DNA from: Tritrichomonas musculus
Taxonomy: Eukaryota > Parabasalia > Tritrichomonadida > Tritrichomonadidae
NCBI GenBank assembly: GCA_039105265.1
Contig: JAPFFF010000023.1
Location: forward strand, 310,001-374,000
Length of the DNA stretch: 64,000 bases
Reading direction: 5' to 3'
Position numbers and translations under genes: made by a program. The notes under the pieces were generated by a model. The model saw only the letters and a program-made list of their open reading frames with translations, searched no databases and was not told the origin of the DNA. Shown piece by piece: positions 29,789-41,072 of this stretch (the first letter of the stretch is position 1; each line of letters starts with the position of its first letter).

Positions 29789-32221
29789 ATGAATAATATA
29801 CTTGCTTCTGTTCCAATCAATCAGAATCAAAAGCCACCAAACAGAAATGGAAATGACCCAGTAAAAATCACACCAATTGTCATAAAACCAAATCAAAAAT
29901 CAAATTTTAATCAAGCAAAAATGACTCAACCAGTAAATATTCCATATAATACAAATTCAATTGGTGCTGTTTCTGTGCATAATACTAATCCGCCATCTGT
30001 ACAAACAATTTCGCATAAGAATGCACCTTCACAGATTTCGAAAATAAATCAAAGCCCGCCATCTCAAATGCAATTTCAGCAGCCGCAGCAAATACAAAAA
30101 ATTGCTCAACCACAACAAACACAGTATAGTCAAGCGCAGCAAGCTCCAATAGTTTTGCCTCAAGATCCGACATACTTTCAACAGCAGCAAATTTCACAGC
30201 AACCTCAACAACCGCCTAAACCTCCTGAACCTCCAACACCAGATGAAAAAATATATAATTTTTTATTAACAAAATATCGAAAATCTTTTTTATTGTTGTT
30301 AGCAAATTCATCAGCTGCTAAACCAGAAAATTCAAATATTAAATCGAGGCAATTATCAAAAAATTCCAAAATTAACGAATCAAATTCTCGTCATTCCGCT
30401 AACTTGCAAGAAGTAAATGACAATTCATTGAATGAAAATGATCAATATTTCTCTGAACCAAAAAGGATACCTGGAAGGCAAGGTGTGAGAAGCCCAATTG
30501 ATCCATCTCTTCTAGAAAAATATTTTTTCGATATAAGCCACGAAGAAGCAAAAATATCTCGAGAAGGTCGGTCTTCTCGACGACAAGTGGCTGCGCCATT
30601 TTGTCCTCAATACGAAAAGTGGAAAAAAGTTGGACATGGTTATCTTGTTAATCCTAATCCGCCTTATATGTTCGAAGAGCCACATTTTGTTGACTTTATT
30701 TGCCAATGCAAATTGAAAGCTTTAGCTATTGGTGGTGAAGGAAATTCAAGTTATGGATCAAAAGATGAGCAAGCTCCTATTTTAGCATCGAATGCACGCT
30801 TGCAGCTTTCGATGATGGTTGATGAACTCGGAATTGAACATCTGAAGGTTGAGAAGCAGATAAAAGAAGCATCATCAAAAAATCCGAAACCAGGAACAAT
30901 CGATAAACTAGCCAAATATTGCAATTCGCTTGAAACAAAGATTCGAGAATATAATGATGATTTCCGAAACAAATACCGCAAACCTCCATCAATCCCATAT
31001 GATCTAAACAAACTCATTTTAAGTCAACAAAATTCAGAAGAAGACAATCAAAACTCTGTTGATTATTACATACCACCAGATAATTGCAAGTTTCCATTAG
31101 AGCAGCTTCATTTCTTTTTGTATGCACTAAGAATGATTGAATTAGCAAGTTTACTAACACCTAAGCATTCACTCCATATAACCAAGGCTCTTACTCTAGT
31201 TTTACCCCTCATTTTGAAAGCTGTCACCCGTCCCGAAAAAGAGTGGCATTTCATAGGGAAAAAAGTTCATTATACATATTTCTATCGTCTTTTTCATCTT
31301 CTTAACCGTTTGACAGAATATTTCAGTCAGCTTCCGATGATTCCTTGCCATGCTTCATTCGGGATAATTAATGGAATCAGGTCAGACATAACTGTTTCAT
31401 GGCAAAAAGAGCTCCACAAAATTTCTGATAATATCATATATGGCGGTTGTCTCTCCTGGCTTCTTTGCGAGATGAGAGACATTTCTTTAGCCTTGACCAT
31501 TCATTTGAATGATGTAATAATGATAAAAGAAACAATTCAACTTTATGACGATTATGAGCTGCACCATGTTGATCGTTTTCCACATAGTACAAATTATATG
31601 CACAGTTACTTCAATAACAATAATACTAGTAATAGTACTAAAAATAACTTTGGAAATGAGAGTTTCTTAAGAAATAGAAGCCCTAAAAGTAGCAAACAAA
31701 GCCCACAAAATGACAACAACAACAATGCTGGGAAAAAAATGAGCTTGAAGAAATCATCAAAAGCTCATCTTATTTATGATAACGATAATGTTACGGGTAC
31801 TGCTTTTTCAAAGAAGATTGATTTCGATGAAGATGACAAATATGATTTCGGAGTTGATGATTTGTTGAATATTGCTTGCAGAGAAAATAATGATCAGAGA
31901 CTTTATATGATCAGGTTTGTACTCGATGATGATGGCATGCTTTCATTTGTTGCAAGAGAGCCAGATCAAAAAGATGTTCTGAAAGCTTCTATACTTTTTA
32001 ATTGTCAAACACATGTACCACCTCTTTATCCATTCATTCTAGCACAACATAAGCAAAAGAATGAAGATGAGATACCTGTTTATATACCAGAAGATAAATC
32101 GTTCAGATTTGATGTTGCTGTTCCTTCTACTGAAAAGTTTGGTAAACCGCCCGGGAAAATTCATTTTGAGCCATTCTCACAACAATCAATGTTTTCACTT
32201 AATATTTCAAATTTTTATTGA
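29789..32221 (+). CDS. Large protein with Gln/Pro-rich N-terminus, unrecognised
   Basis: 810 codons. Residues 1 to about 155 are low-complexity Gln/Pro/Asn (for example QPQQPPKPPEPPTPDEK). Residues about 165-600 look folded and mostly helical, with a conserved-looking Trp/Cys/Pro-bearing core (PLILKAVTRPEKEWHFIGKK; MIPCHASFGIINGIR; GGCLSWLLCEMRDISL). Residues about 610-670 are an Asn/Ser/Lys linker, and the last 130 look folded again, ending in LNISNFY. No membrane segment. Q/P-rich N-terminus plus helical body would suit an RNA-decay or transcription cofactor, but I recognise no family. Confidence 0.8.
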   Translation: MNNILASVPINQNQKPPNRNGNDPVKITPIVIKPNQKSNFNQAKMTQPVNIPYNTNSIGAVSVHNTNPPSVQTISHKNAPSQISKINQSPPSQMQFQQPQQIQKIAQPQQTQYSQAQQAPIVLPQDPTYFQQQQISQQPQQPPKPPEPPTPDEKIYNFLLTKYRKSFLLLLANSSAAKPENSNIKSRQLSKNSKINESNSRHSANLQEVNDNSLNENDQYFSEPKRIPGRQGVRSPIDPSLLEKYFFDISHEEAKISREGRSSRRQVAAPFCPQYEKWKKVGHGYLVNPNPPYMFEEPHFVDFICQCKLKALAIGGEGNSSYGSKDEQAPILASNARLQLSMMVDELGIEHLKVEKQIKEASSKNPKPGTIDKLAKYCNSLETKIREYNDDFRNKYRKPPSIPYDLNKLILSQQNSEEDNQNSVDYYIPPDNCKFPLEQLHFFLYALRMIELASLLTPKHSLHITKALTLVLPLILKAVTRPEKEWHFIGKKVHYTYFYRLFHLLNRLTEYFSQLPMIPCHASFGIINGIRSDITVSWQKELHKISDNIIYGGCLSWLLCEMRDISLALTIHLNDVIMIKETIQLYDDYELHHVDRFPHSTNYMHSYFNNNNTSNSTKNNFGNESFLRNRSPKSSKQSPQNDNNNNAGKKMSLKKSSKAHLIYDNDNVTGTAFSKKIDFDEDDKYDFGVDDLLNIACRENNDQRLYMIRFVLDDDGMLSFVAREPDQKDVLKASILFNCQTHVPPLYPFILAQHKQKNEDEIPVYIPEDKSFRFDVAVPSTEKFGKPPGKIHFEPFSQQSMFSLNISNFY

Positions 32222-32431
32222 TTAATTTTATTATTAATCTCAAATTTATGTATGATTACTTTGCATATAAAGCTATGTCCTTGATTTATTAATGGCTTTA
32301 TATTTATTTATGTATTTATTGTGTTTAATAAAATATTTGACTTTTTCTATGATTTATTTTTTTATTTGAGAGTTCTCAATTTAATTGAAAATTTGTATAA
32401 TCAAAATTTTTACAGAATTTAATCTGTTTAA

Positions 32432-32947
32432 ATGAGAAGCAGCCTCCAGATCGGAAATTATGGATTTCGCTCAAGGAGGTTTACTTCAAGATCTTCATTA
32501 CAGCAACCTAATCCAACTTTTTTTGGTTTAGACCAAAATCGAGAAAAACAGCTAAAACAATTTTTCTCTCAGCCAATTGATAGTCGTGCGCCTTTTGAAG
32601 ATGTACCTGATGTAAAATATGTGCATAAGATACCAAATCATGTTAACGAGCCTTCTCCAGAAATTCAAAATGAGTGGGATTTGAGAATGCAAAGAATCAG
32701 AAAGAGAAAAGAGGAAGATGGTTCATTTACTGTTATGTATCCTTCTCTCCCTAGACGTGAGGAAATTAAGGAAATTATTTCATTAAACCCGCTTAATATT
32801 TTTCAAGTCGAAGATGTTCAAAATATAAATAATATTAAAGTCTATGGTCCAATGAATAAAATATCAGCAATGGAATTGCCAGAGCATAGATATATATCAA
32901 ATGTTTTTCGTCAAGGTAAATGTAATCTGAAAAAAAGGAAAGTATAA
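32432..32947 (+). CDS. Hypothetical protein, 171 aa
   Basis: ATG at 32432, open for 171 codons with normal composition. The N-terminus is Arg/Ser-rich (GFRSRRFTSRSS), the middle has a basic helix (EWDLRMQRIRKRKEE) and the end is very basic (NLKKRKV), a possible nuclear localisation signal. No domain recognised. It lies in the same direction as, and 210 bp behind, the Q/P-rich gene. Confidence 0.7.
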   Translation: MRSSLQIGNYGFRSRRFTSRSSLQQPNPTFFGLDQNREKQLKQFFSQPIDSRAPFEDVPDVKYVHKIPNHVNEPSPEIQNEWDLRMQRIRKRKEEDGSFTVMYPSLPRREEIKEIISLNPLNIFQVEDVQNINNIKVYGPMNKISAMELPEHRYISNVFRQGKCNLKKRKV

Positions 32948-33475
32948 GCTTTTATATCATACAGTTAAGTCATTTCATTTTGTTTGTATGAAAATTGTTT
33001 GAATAAATTTAGCCGTATTTTAACTTTTCCAAATCTATTTATTCATATTTTTTTCTAAAGCTTTTTTTATCAATGCATTTCAATTGTAGTATTCATTCCT
33101 ACCTGAATAAAATGATTTAAGCATATATCTTTAGAATAAAAAAAAAAATATGAAATAGATCTTTTCCATGAAATGGTTAATCATTATTTAAAATTTTTAA
33201 TACATCATTCTCACCATATTTCAAACTATACAAAATTTCAAAAAATATCTTCAAGAATTAGTTTTTAAGAAGAAGATTATTTAAAAAAAAATGTCAAATA
33301 CCTAAGATCTTTTATTTTCTATGTTATATTTGCTGTACGAAAAAGATAAATCATGACAAAATATGTTTGCCATAATTTCTTGTTTTTAATATTATTTCAT
33401 ATAATTAATTACACTAAAAAATGAAATTCCTAGAAACTAGCAAGAAGCATTTAACATTATTATATTTCTAACTTT
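32948..33475. other. Convergent intergenic region, no gene seen
   Basis: This lies between the 3' ends of two converging genes. AT-rich with A/T runs; no repeat, RNA or element ends noticed. Confidence 0.5.
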
Positions 33476-35827
33476 TTAATAATATCCTTTTTTCAACTCA
33501 TCAATGAGCTTAATATAAGTTTGCTTGCTTTCCACAATATTGAGTTCCTGACAAATTGTATCAATAGCAAAATTGAATTCATCATCATTTTTCATTTTAA
33601 GTAGAGTTCCATATGCTGCAATCAAAAAGTTATGAGATAATGAGAATTTTTCTTTTGAGAATGGATTACTTGCTTCAAAACGGAAGTCGCGTAAACGCAT
33701 TCCTGGTCCATAAATTGTGCAAGCGAATCCGAAAAGCGCTGTCGCAGCAAGTTGGCACCTGGTTCTGTGTCTATCAAGTCCAACTTTCAAATTTCCATTA
33801 TTGAAGAATACAAAGTTAGTTTTGACATATGGTAATAGAGATTTTAGAGGATTAAAATTAAAAGCATTATCAGAGTATTCAAAAATACCAGGTAGATTTG
33901 CTGATGTGAAAATAGTATTAATATTGCCTCTAAATCCTATATCAACTTGAGGATAAAGGATACCACCATGCACATCGTCATTTACAAAAACTAAATCATC
34001 AGGTAGGACATGAAATGCAAGTCTATAAAAAGTAGAAATTATTCCATGGCGTAAGGAAGTATTTCTCCAAGCTGGATGATATAGACGCATTGTTTCATTT
34101 AATAAAAATAGCTTATTATTAATTTCAAGAGCACATGGTCTAGTAAATATTTGTTCATTTACTAACTCTTCTGTTTTAACGTTTTTATCTTTAAAAACAA
34201 ATTTTGGTTGTGGAGCATTATCAATATCCCAATTACTTTTAATTGGCTTATATACTTCATCACGGCATTTGAAATATAAATTATTGAAGCAATCAACATA
34301 GAATTCAGTATCTTGATCTTGACTATTATAATCATCAATGGTTAATAGAATTATCATATCATCCATTTTTTGTGTGCCGATTTCACCTTCAACTAATTTT
34401 AAATAATTATCGCCAGCAAAAGCAGCGTAAACTTTTTCCATAACCTCATCAACATAAAGTGCTTTAAGTTCAAGTGATGAAAAAATTGAGAAATGAGATG
34501 CAACATTAGATGGATAAGCTACTTGCTTAAGTCCAACAAATATTTGGTATTCATTTATTGGTGCCTTTTTTAATGGAATATTTTTTAGAGAGCGGAAAAG
34601 AATGTTGAATATACCTTCGCAATCTTCAGAATTAGTGTTATAATCTACCTTCACAACTTTTTCATACTTAAATTGATTAGAATTTCCTTTTAATTTAAAA
34701 TGCTTATTGAAATTGCTTAAATATTTTATTTCTTCTTGATTTGACGTATATAGCCCAGGATCGTTTTTTAGTAAGAGATTAAGTTTAAAAACAGATGCGA
34801 TTTGAATCTTTTTACCTGTAAAATTGAAGCACACTTCTTTAGAATTTTTTGCAAGTTTAATATTGAAATATAAAGATTCAAAACTATTATAATCATAATT
34901 GAAAAATGCTTTTTTATCTTCATTAGATATTTTAGTATCCTGAATAATAAAGTATTGATCTGAAACTGAATCAAATTTCGGGTTTTTAAACTTTGATTCT
35001 TTCTGGGGGTCTTTAAAGGTTTTGGATATTAGAGAAAGTATGTATGGTTGATATTCTTTACTATCTGGTTTAGCTTTTAAAAAAGTTGCAAAGCATCTGT
35101 TTCTTGGATAATTGGCTCCAACATTAAATTGATTAATTTTACTATCATTTCCATAAGAAATAAATATAATAAATGATATATTATTTCGAACCCCGTAATC
35201 ATGAAAACCTAAAATCCAATTTTCAAAAGTATTATTTTCTGATTGTTTGCATTCTTCTAATTTTATTTCTTTATATTCTATATTATTGTATTTAGACCAT
35301 AACTGTTCTGATTTTTCTTTATCAAAATTTCCGTTAGGTATTGAAATATACTTTAAATAATCAGAAATCTTTTTTTCCTCATTTACAGGTGGAACTAGTG
35401 AAAAACCAAATAATCTGAAAAAATGAATATCTTGACTAGTGAGTAAAAGATTTACATCAATTTTAAATTCGGATTCAATTATTTGATTCATACTATTATT
35501 ATTGATATAAGACAAAAAATAATAATCTGACTTTGGGTATAAATATTTCTTTCTTTCAAGGTATTTAGTAGTTGAAGTACGAATAAATTTGCTATTGAAA
35601 ACTTTATCAAATGTTGATTCTGGCCTAAACAAATCCCATTTTTCTTCAGTGCCACTGCCATCAGATAAATTTTCGCTATCGCCTGGTGAATTTTCGTTTT
35701 CTTCTGGGGGATCAGAAGCTTCATCATTATTATTGAGATCTGTTTCATCTTCATCAGGAATATACGTTTTTTGCATGATTCCTAATGAAGAATATTTCTG
35801 GTTGTAACAATTTATTTCTTTGCTCAT
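33476..35827 (-). CDS. Large cytosolic-type protein, unrecognised
   Basis: 783 codons from the ATG at 35827. Residues 1-60 are strongly acidic (DEDETDLNNNDEASDPPEEN). The remainder alternates predicted strands and helices without signal peptide, membrane segments or repeats. The C-terminal 200 residues have the most distinctive text: LYHPAWRNTSLRHGIISTFY, VNDDVHGGILYPQVDIGFRG and DRHRTRCQLAATALFGFACT. These His/Arg/Asp-bearing phrases resemble an enzyme or nuclease-like core, but I recognise no family and assign no function. Codon use and composition match neighbouring host genes. Confidence 0.75.
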   Translation of the reverse strand: MSKEINCYNQKYSSLGIMQKTYIPDEDETDLNNNDEASDPPEENENSPGDSENLSDGSGTEEKWDLFRPESTFDKVFNSKFIRTSTTKYLERKKYLYPKSDYYFLSYINNNSMNQIIESEFKIDVNLLLTSQDIHFFRLFGFSLVPPVNEEKKISDYLKYISIPNGNFDKEKSEQLWSKYNNIEYKEIKLEECKQSENNTFENWILGFHDYGVRNNISFIIFISYGNDSKINQFNVGANYPRNRCFATFLKAKPDSKEYQPYILSLISKTFKDPQKESKFKNPKFDSVSDQYFIIQDTKISNEDKKAFFNYDYNSFESLYFNIKLAKNSKEVCFNFTGKKIQIASVFKLNLLLKNDPGLYTSNQEEIKYLSNFNKHFKLKGNSNQFKYEKVVKVDYNTNSEDCEGIFNILFRSLKNIPLKKAPINEYQIFVGLKQVAYPSNVASHFSIFSSLELKALYVDEVMEKVYAAFAGDNYLKLVEGEIGTQKMDDMIILLTIDDYNSQDQDTEFYVDCFNNLYFKCRDEVYKPIKSNWDIDNAPQPKFVFKDKNVKTEELVNEQIFTRPCALEINNKLFLLNETMRLYHPAWRNTSLRHGIISTFYRLAFHVLPDDLVFVNDDVHGGILYPQVDIGFRGNINTIFTSANLPGIFEYSDNAFNFNPLKSLLPYVKTNFVFFNNGNLKVGLDRHRTRCQLAATALFGFACTIYGPGMRLRDFRFEASNPFSKEKFSLSHNFLIAAYGTLLKMKNDDEFNFAIDTICQELNIVESKQTYIKLIDELKKGYY

Positions 35828-36055
35828 TTCATAAAAAATCTTATGACAAAAAAATTAAAAAGAAAAATGAGAATGTCAAAGAAGAAGAATAATTTTTTTA
35901 TCAATAAATCTCAATAAAATTCATTTTATATTTGTGTTTATAATTAATAAATGTAGAAATAACTAATTTTAAATAAGTATTTAAGTTGAATATATCAGTA
36001 TTTAATAAGATATCATAACAAAAAAAAAAAAAAAAAATAAGGTATACGAAATATA

Positions 36056-37391
36056 GAGGTGCGGACAGGGTGAAGTGATTTAGATTCGCACCAAAATTTG
36101 TATATATTAATTATTTTTTATGAGCATTATAATGATATAATTTTTTTGTATTTTCGTCCACGGGGCCGACTTGTGGTGATATATGATTTTTTTTCTGAGG
36201 TAGAAAAATATAAACCACTGAAAAAAATATAAAAATATGTAAACTATAGAAATTATGCAATTGATAGAAAAATCTATTATTTAGAAGAAAAAAAGTAATA
36301 AAAACATGATAAAAATCATTTTTATACTATTTAAAAAAATGTGTCTCGTTTGTTATTATTCAATTATTAATGTATGATATATTTTCCACTTAAATTGGCC
36401 CAAAAAAAAATTGAGAAAAAGAAAATGGGCCAAATTTAATAAAAAAAAGTATTTTAAAATTATATTATTAAAATATAATTGTTATTTATTTTACATATTA
36501 AGATATGAATTTAAATGTAACGACTCTCAATTATTATTTACTATATTCTCAATTTTATTCTTGAAGATTTTTTTTATTCAAAATTTATGAAAAAAAAATT
36601 AATGAAAAAAAACTTTCTACATTTGATTTAAATTTTAATTAAACTTCAAAATATATAAAGAAAATTATTTATTTCATTTCTCTCAAATTAACATTTTATG
36701 CGAAACGATTTGAATTTATAATTGTTCAATATTTAGAATATACAGTTATATAAAGTTTATTAATTGTTTATATTTATTTTAAATATTTTTATAGTATATA
36801 TAATATTATTAAAAGATATATAATCTATGATATACATATAAATATACAAAGATATTTGCTTAATATTTTAATAAAAATTTTTTATTTAAAAAAAATCGTT
36901 ATTAATATTAATGATTTTAAAATTGATTTTTGCAGCTCAGCCCCCTGAATCAAATTAAACTAAATTTAGCATATCTTTATTAAATTAAATGTAAAATATT
37001 TAAATGTAATTATAATCCAAATAAATTCTTTATTTATTTAGATATTTCAAAAAAATATGTAAAAATTCATTAAAATGAACTTTTTAACAAAATATGAAAT
37101 ATTTATAAAATAACAAAATGCATAATTAATCATTAATTTCCAATATATATAATAATTAATCATTATAAATTCAATCCATCCATCAGGTGGCTGGAATGGG
37201 TTATTTTCATAGGATACTTGTTTGCGTTATTATAACTTATATAATTGATATTTTAAAACATTTAAATAATAAATATATAAAATAAGTGCACTAGAATATA
37301 ATATCAAAATATTGTTTAGTAATTATTAATACATAAAAAGATATGCATATTTTTATAAACGTTAAAAATGTAAAGAAGGTGTCCGCACCTC
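36056..37391. mobile_element. TIR element, about 1.3 kb, non-coding
   Basis: The ends GAGGTGCGGACA (36056) and its exact reverse complement (ending 37391) form a 12-bp TIR. TA precedes the left end and TG follows the right, so a TA duplication with one change is possible. The interior is extremely AT-rich without any coding frame. The starting GAGG recalls the ends of the element at 3815. Confidence 0.55.
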
Positions 37392-37557
37392 TGCAAATAT
37401 TGATAAAGTTCTAATAAAAATTTAAATGAGTGGAAATAATAAAATATCTTTTTATATCAATGCAAATAAAAATGTAGATATATAAATTTTAACTATCAGA
37501 ATTATGATATTTATAAATATTTTAAAACAATTCCTTTTGTTTGAATTCACTAATAAT

Positions 37558-39858
37558 TTAATATTTAGGAATCTTATTAATGAAGGAATTGAATGCAGCT
37601 TCGTCAGCACCATCAATAGTCAACAAACCTTTTTGATACCAACCAAGAATTTTCTGAAAAGAAGGTCTCTCTGCTGGATTGTCATTCCAAGCCCTTTTAA
37701 TTAAGCTTTTGAAATTTTTAGGAACAATTTCGGGACCAAAATTTTCAAGAGGAGGTCTTTTGTTAGAACAAACAATATTAACTAATGATACTACATCATG
37801 AATTTCGTTAAATGACATTGTACCTGTTAAAACTTCATAACAAATGTAGCCATATGCATAAACATCAATAGAATTAGTATAATTTTGTCTCCTCATAAGT
37901 TCGGGTGCCATATAAACAGGGGACCCTGCTGCTGTAGTTTGCCGTAAAGATGGTTCTTCCATTAATTTTGATAATCCGAAGTCACAAACAATAGGATAAA
38001 AGTGATCATCAAGAAGAACATTATCTGGTTTTAAATCTCTATGGACAATTTCAAGACTGTGTAAATAGCACATTGCATTAGCTATTCCGTATAATGCAAT
38101 CAACTTTTGAGTTGGCGTAAACTTTATCTTACCAGTAACAACTGAACTAAGGGAACCATTTGGATAATAATCTGTAACAATGAAAGGTGGTCGACCTTGG
38201 CTAGATTGAGAAACTAGAGAAAAGCCTCGAAGATGGCAAACAAGAGGATGTCTAGCAATGTTCATTAATTCAATTTCACGAAGAAGCTGTTGTTCTGTAA
38301 TTCGAGATATGATGGGACTATTAATTTCTTTTAAAGCATATCTTTTATTATCTTTTTTCTCTTCCACAAGAAAGACAGCGCCAAAAGATCCTGCACCGAT
38401 TTGACGGATATATTTAAACATATCTGATTGAACAACAATGTTTGAAAGTAAAGGTGGCTGTGTTGTTTGTAATGTAATCGGTTCTTTATTATATGTTGGT
38501 TGCGATTTCGATTCAGATAGTTGGGATTTTGATTTTTGGGGCTTCTTTTGGGTCTTTTTTGCTTGTGTGGTTTTTTCATAGTCATCATAACTATCACTAC
38601 TTTGGTAAACAGTAACATATTTGCTACCTCTCTTTGTTGCTTCTGATTTTTTCTTTTCTGGTGCTTTATTAACAGGTGCTGGATTTTTAGCAATTTTCTT
38701 TTTTTCTGAACTTTTTCCAGTATTTTTATTGGCATAAGAATTAGATGTGCGAGTTTTTTTGGTTATTGGTACAACTGGTCTGTCGTACTCATAATCAGAA
38801 TAAGTATAAGAATCGTCTGGTTCATATTCAGAACTTGAATTTTTTTGTGGTCTTTTATTTGAAGCATAACGGGACTGTTTATTAGGAACTTTTCTTTCAT
38901 TCTTTGAAGTATCATATGATTTATCATTTTGTGGAGAATGTGAACGAGTCCTTTGAGCAGCCTTTTTATTACCTTCTGAATATTGATTCACGCTTTCTGG
39001 TTTTTTAATTCGGGCTAATTCTGATTTTGGCTTGTCAGGCTTCTGTTGATTTGCTTTTTGTGGAGGTTTTAGGGGTTTCGCATCATATTTTGGTTGCGGA
39101 TCATTTTGATTTAAATCTTGTACTTTGGGATAGTCGATTTGCTGTTGGTTTGTTGGCTTTTTGTATTGTGATTGTTGATAGTCATTTTGTTGCTGATGAT
39201 GCTTATTTTGAGGTTTATATTGTGAATCTTGATAAATACTTTGTGGTTGTGGTTGCTGATTATTTGAAGGTTTATATTGTGAGTTTGCATAATTATCTTG
39301 TGATTGAGGCAGTTGTTGCTGATCAGCTGAAGGTTTATATTGTGAGTTTACATAATTACCTTGCGATTGTGGCTGTTGTTGCTGATTAGCTGAAGGATTA
39401 TATTGTGAATTTGCATAATTACCTTGTGATTTTGGTTGTTGTTTCTGTTGGAAAGTTTGATTGTGTAACTGCAAATTTGGGTTAAGTTGTTGTTGAACGA
39501 ATGCTTCTGGATTTGGATAATTTTGCTTTTGTTTTTCTTCTTCTGTATTTATCGGATTTACTGGATTGTTTATATTATTCTGAACTTCGGAATTTGGTTG
39601 TGTCTGTGAGACAAATGATTGAAGCTCAATAATTCTCTGTTGAACTTGTATATTTTTTTGTTTAGCTGCGCTTGAATATTGAGATTGCATTTTGAACATT
39701 TGGTTAGAAATTTCGAGAGCTTTAAAATAAAAGGTAAGTGCACTGCTATAATTTTGCATGCCTTCGCATTGAACAGCTTTATTGATTACATCTTTGTAAT
39801 CATTAAATAATTTTAAAGACAATTGATGTTCATTTCTGGATACCTTTGAAGACAGCAT
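37558..39858 (-). CDS. MIT-domain / TKL-type protein kinase
   Basis: The first in-frame ATG is 39858, giving 766 residues; the frame is open 28 codons further but has no ATG there. Residues about 15-85 resemble a MIT domain (DYKDVINKAVQCEGMQNYSS; LTFYFKALEISNQ), the ESCRT-binding helical hairpin. Residues about 90-480 are Gln/Asn/Pro/Lys-rich and include about five copies of a roughly 21-aa unit built on QSQGNYANSQYKPS. Residues about 495-750 are a complete kinase: GAGSFGAV, YALKEI, HRDLKPDN (Asp608), DFGLSK, APE. It should be active. MIT plus kinase recalls ULK3 and RSKL1, but here MIT is N-terminal and the kinase is TKL-like. Likely endosome or ESCRT-linked signalling (inference). Confidence 0.88.
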   Translation of the reverse strand: MLSSKVSRNEHQLSLKLFNDYKDVINKAVQCEGMQNYSSALTFYFKALEISNQMFKMQSQYSSAAKQKNIQVQQRIIELQSFVSQTQPNSEVQNNINNPVNPINTEEEKQKQNYPNPEAFVQQQLNPNLQLHNQTFQQKQQPKSQGNYANSQYNPSANQQQQPQSQGNYVNSQYKPSADQQQLPQSQDNYANSQYKPSNNQQPQPQSIYQDSQYKPQNKHHQQQNDYQQSQYKKPTNQQQIDYPKVQDLNQNDPQPKYDAKPLKPPQKANQQKPDKPKSELARIKKPESVNQYSEGNKKAAQRTRSHSPQNDKSYDTSKNERKVPNKQSRYASNKRPQKNSSSEYEPDDSYTYSDYEYDRPVVPITKKTRTSNSYANKNTGKSSEKKKIAKNPAPVNKAPEKKKSEATKRGSKYVTVYQSSDSYDDYEKTTQAKKTQKKPQKSKSQLSESKSQPTYNKEPITLQTTQPPLLSNIVVQSDMFKYIRQIGAGSFGAVFLVEEKKDNKRYALKEINSPIISRITEQQLLREIELMNIARHPLVCHLRGFSLVSQSSQGRPPFIVTDYYPNGSLSSVVTGKIKFTPTQKLIALYGIANAMCYLHSLEIVHRDLKPDNVLLDDHFYPIVCDFGLSKLMEEPSLRQTTAAGSPVYMAPELMRRQNYTNSIDVYAYGYICYEVLTGTMSFNEIHDVVSLVNIVCSNKRPPLENFGPEIVPKNFKSLIKRAWNDNPAERPSFQKILGWYQKGLLTIDGADEAAFNSFINKIPKY

Positions 39859-40489
39859 GATATTTAAAATTTCTTTAAAATTTTCAAAAGAAAAATTTGT
39901 TTTAACGTTTTTTCTAATCCGGTCATTTTTTCCAAATGTCAATTTTTGAATTGATTGTCACTTAGAAAATAAGATTATCATTAAAAGTCTTTTGTTAAAT
40001 GCTTTTAAAAAGGTCGTAATAAAGAGCATTTATATCTATCAGATATTAAAGTTAATGTTAAAGCGCTATTCCTTTCAATATATATTGTAAATATAATTAT
40101 TATTTAAATAAAAGTAAAAAAATAGTAGATATTTTTACCTTTTACTGCCTACAAGCTGTTTATTAGTACTAGTGCAAATTAAAGTATATGAATATGATAA
40201 AACTTATAATTATAAAGACTTTCCTTTATTTGCTTTAGCTCTATTGGGCATTTCTACCTTGATCATTTATTAATCAAAAAAATTTTAAATGTAAAATCAA
40301 ATCTGCAACTTTTGATCTATAGATCTAATATAGGTCGTCCAGAATAACGAGTTTTGTCAAAAAAAATAAAAAAACGTAGGAATATATTCTATTTGATATA
40401 TAATATTATATGATATCTACATATTCTATTTACCAAGTTTCATCCAATTTCTTGAGTTGAGTTTTGTGAAATTTATGTTTTTTTTTTTT
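39859..40489. other. 5' flank of the MIT-kinase gene, no gene seen
   Basis: The first 84 bp are an open but ATG-less extension of the kinase frame. The rest is AT-rich and without recognisable features up to the element at 40490. Confidence 0.4.
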
Positions 40490-41072
40490 AAGGGAGATAT
40501 TTTTTGCCCCCAATCTCTTTTGACCCCAACGGTTAAGGTCAATATTGACCCTGTATCGTACTTCAGAAAAAATCGGCGAGAACTTTTTTGCACTTTTGCG
40601 AAAAAAAACATGAGTAGCTACTCACGCTTTTTTCGCTAAATTTTATTTTTTTACAAATAATGCTAATTGTATAATTTTGAAAAGATTAGTAAACATTTAT
40701 TGTTATTTATAACATCATAGGCACGAACATGTGAAGAAAATCTTATATATTTTTTTATATAGAGATATCTATAATATTATCGATTAATATTTTTTTTACC
40801 AAAAAAAGAAAAAAATGGTTTAATAATTACTACATTGAGATACTAATTACGAATAACTTACTCGGGATTGAAGAAATTTTATCTAGAGCTGCTTTTTAAT
40901 AAAAATGATTTTTTAGAAATTTTCGTAAAAAAGCGTGAGTAGCTACTCATGGTATTTTTCACAAAAGTGCAAAAAAGTTCTCGCCGATTTTTTCTGAAGT
41001 ACGATACAGGGTCAATATTGACCTTAACCGTTGGGGTCAAAAGAGATTGGGGGCAAAAAATATCTCCCTTTT
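40490..41072. mobile_element. MITE-like element with about 150-bp TIRs
   Basis: 40490-40640 and 40923-41072 are reverse complements with few differences, beginning AGGGAGATATTTTTTGCCCC at each outer end; the unique middle is about 280 bp. Each TIR contains the palindromes GGTCAATATTGACC and TGAGTAGCTACTCA. T-runs at both ends obscure a target duplication. No coding capacity. Confidence 0.85.
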
